Shown: positions 62,192 through 64,000 of the stretch, in pieces | Numbering within the stretch: position 1 is the first letter of the stretch | Layout: every line of letters starts with the position of its first letter | DNA from: Mycteria americana | Lineage: Eukaryota; Chordata; Aves; Ciconiiformes; Ciconiidae | DNA: 64,000 nucleotides | Direction: 5' to 3' | Assembly (NCBI RefSeq): GCF_035582795.1 | Contig: NC_134367.1 | Coordinates: 82,133,062-82,197,061, forward strand | The notes under the pieces: generated by a model | Databases searched by the model: none | The model's input: the letters and a program-made list of their open reading frames with translations, nothing else | What the model was told of the DNA's origin: nothing | Program-made: the position numbers and the translations under genes

Positions 62192-64000
62192 GCAAGTATC
62201 AAAATACACTGGTTCAGCCTTGATGAAGTAATACTTGTAAATGTGAGGAAGGAGCTGTAAGAATGAACAGAAGTTGCCTGCTTGTTTACTGGACATGGGT
62301 TAGCTGCATATTATGGTGTCTTGCAGCCTGAGAGAGTTTTGAAAATTTCGTTGCTGTTCTGACAGCAGGTGAGATTTAGAGGTAGTAGGTGCAATAATGC
62401 TGGTTAGTCAAATTGTAGCAGTTTGTGTCCCACAGTAATTACATATTTGTAACTGAGGCGTTTCTAATGTGCTGAGCTGCTCTTTCCAGCTTTCTTTGAG
62501 AAGGATTCTGAGAATATGTGGGCAGAATTAGTGACTCTTTTGGCACACAGCAGAAATTTTCTGTCTTTGCTCTCAGTGTATTCCAGAGCATTTAGGGCTT
62601 GGTAAGTAGAAATGTATTTGCAGCTTCTCTTGATTTTTCCTTCACCTCTGTATTCTGCTTAATTTAAAATAAGTTCTAGTTTTTAAGTTACTACATTTGA
62701 ATATTATACCACCTTGCTCAATAAAGGGTTTCCCTTTCTTCATTAAACTACTGGTCTGTTAGCTGTGTTACCTTTTCAGCATGAAAGGAGTGAGAGCACC
62801 TCTGTCTCTTTAACGTATCGTCAAAAGAACCAGTGAAATTCCAGTGAGAGTCAAAGTTGTTGAAGAAAATATCCTGTGTGGATAACTGAAGAAAGAACAA
62901 CTTTCCCTTTTGTTCTAGAAAGCCCTGAAAACACTGAAGTTTGTCCTTTCAGTACAATGAACTTCTAGTAGCTTTTAAGAGCAAACTGCACTTGCTTAGT
63001 AGCAAGAAAGCTTCCTTTTCAGTACACCATTAAGCTGGTATCTTCACCGTTCTGTGGGAGTTCAAGCTAAGGTAAAAGACTTAGGTGGGTTTTCTTATGC
63101 ATCTTCTTAGGACATAATAGGGTAGTGCATTTTGCTGACTTTTTTTATGCAGGCAAGCAGAGTTTCAGGATTACTAAAAAGCAGGATTTCTGACTTACAG
63201 GAAGCTTTGGGGACATTTTTACATTGGAGGGTTTTTCCTGAAACTGAGTGCCTGAATTGGAACAATTTTTTTAGAAAAGTTTTCTCCAGCTGGAAGAAAT
63301 TGTCTTCCCCAGTTGAATGAAACTGGGATTTTTAAATTTTTTTTTTTTCCTCCCCCAGATTCCTTAGAAGGGTATTTCTGGTCTCAAGCTTATGACAGCA
63401 TGCATTATCAGACTGCTCTGGAGACAAAGATGCCCAGTAGTCAAGAGTCCTGTTATTGCCCTGCAGGTCAGTCAGTAGCCACGGCCAGCATAGCTTCCAG
63501 TATTGGTTGTGGTGGGGTGTGCAAACCCACAGAGAGCTTCAGTGCCTGGCCTGCATGCTGACTTCCAAACTGGTGATGAGGGACAAAGTAGTCTGGGCAC
63601 AGACTAGTTAGTAAGCTTACTCCTGTCTTACCAAGAATATAGGTAGCAGGCTCTCGGAACCCTTCCTTGAATTCAGCCAAAGTTCACTGAACCACAAATG
63701 TGTCAGATTAAATGTTTCAGTAGTAGTGAACCAATGTTTTTGACTGAACATTGTTCTGCTGAAAACTTATTTTCAGCTGTAGATATGCAGTTGCACAGAG
63801 TTCTTGGCTATATGTAGTCAAACTTGTCTGAAAACCCACTGTGGAAAGAAGTAATACAGAATGCCTGGAAAGTCCAATATAAATCTACCAATCATGTAAT
63901 GCAATATTTTGCAGAATACAGTATGTAGAAATGAGAAATATCCCCATTTTATTTGGACATTGTAATAAAGGGCTGAAGACAGTCAATATTTTCTGGCACT
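62192..64000 (+). other. TTC13: TTC13 intron 21 (partial)
   Basis: No acceptor followed by the expected LVDFEAM-type C-terminal exon can be found before the window ends. The short open frames near 63132-63561 match nothing I know. The sequence is plain unique intron. Confidence 0.7.

Noticed and set aside
62192-62260. Read-through of exon 21 as the true C terminus
   Set aside because: The 22 extra codons match nothing in TTC13, while the GC donor in an AAG|GCAAGT context falls exactly at the expected exon boundary. Kept only as a possible isoform.
62192-64000. Last TTC13 exon(s)
   Set aside because: I searched for an acceptor followed by a codable LVDFEAM-like start and found none; the 3' end of the gene is outside the window.

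Overview
The window is vertebrate nuclear DNA, most probably from a bird. Coding sequence is sparse and cut into short exons by GT-AG introns. A 5'-truncated CR1 LINE carries the avian-type 3' end (ATTCTATGATTCTA). Two solo LTRs of one family match a type I know from neoavian genomes. I identify the genes by comparison with remembered vertebrate proteins; no database search was possible.

Layout. Positions 1-9175 are intergenic and lie downstream of ARV1; they hold old repeats (CR1, MIR-like) and no gene I can support. Positions 9176-23048 (minus strand) hold the five coding exons of ARV1, an ER membrane lipid-homeostasis protein. Positions 23049-23298 are a 250-bp bidirectional promoter inside a CpG island (about 22490-23850), with ZNF143/THAP11-, NRF1-, YY1- and Sp1-like motifs. 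From 23299 to beyond the right edge (plus strand) lies TTC13, a secretory-type tetratricopeptide repeat protein. Twenty-one coding exons, 774 codons, are in the window; the last roughly 60-75 codons lie to the right of it.

All exon phases close: the ARV1 exons sum to 705 nt (234 aa plus stop) and the TTC13 exons to 2322 nt with an open frame throughout. The head-to-head ARV1/TTC13 arrangement is the same as I recall at human 1q42.2, so this is a conserved syntenic block. The shared promoter suggests co-regulated housekeeping expression. A shared pathway is not shown by the sequence.

The accessory features of most interest are: two same-family solo LTRs in opposite orientation in TTC13 introns 9 and 17, each with a perfect 5-bp target duplication, the second with an intact CRE and TATA box; a GC-AG intron after TTC13 exon 21; a NAGNAG acceptor at TTC13 exon 18; a 21-nt G run just inside ARV1 intron 2; several perfect inverted repeats; and promoter motifs that coincide with alternative in-frame start codons of both genes. 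I found no operon, CRISPR array, phage or obviously new multi-gene system.
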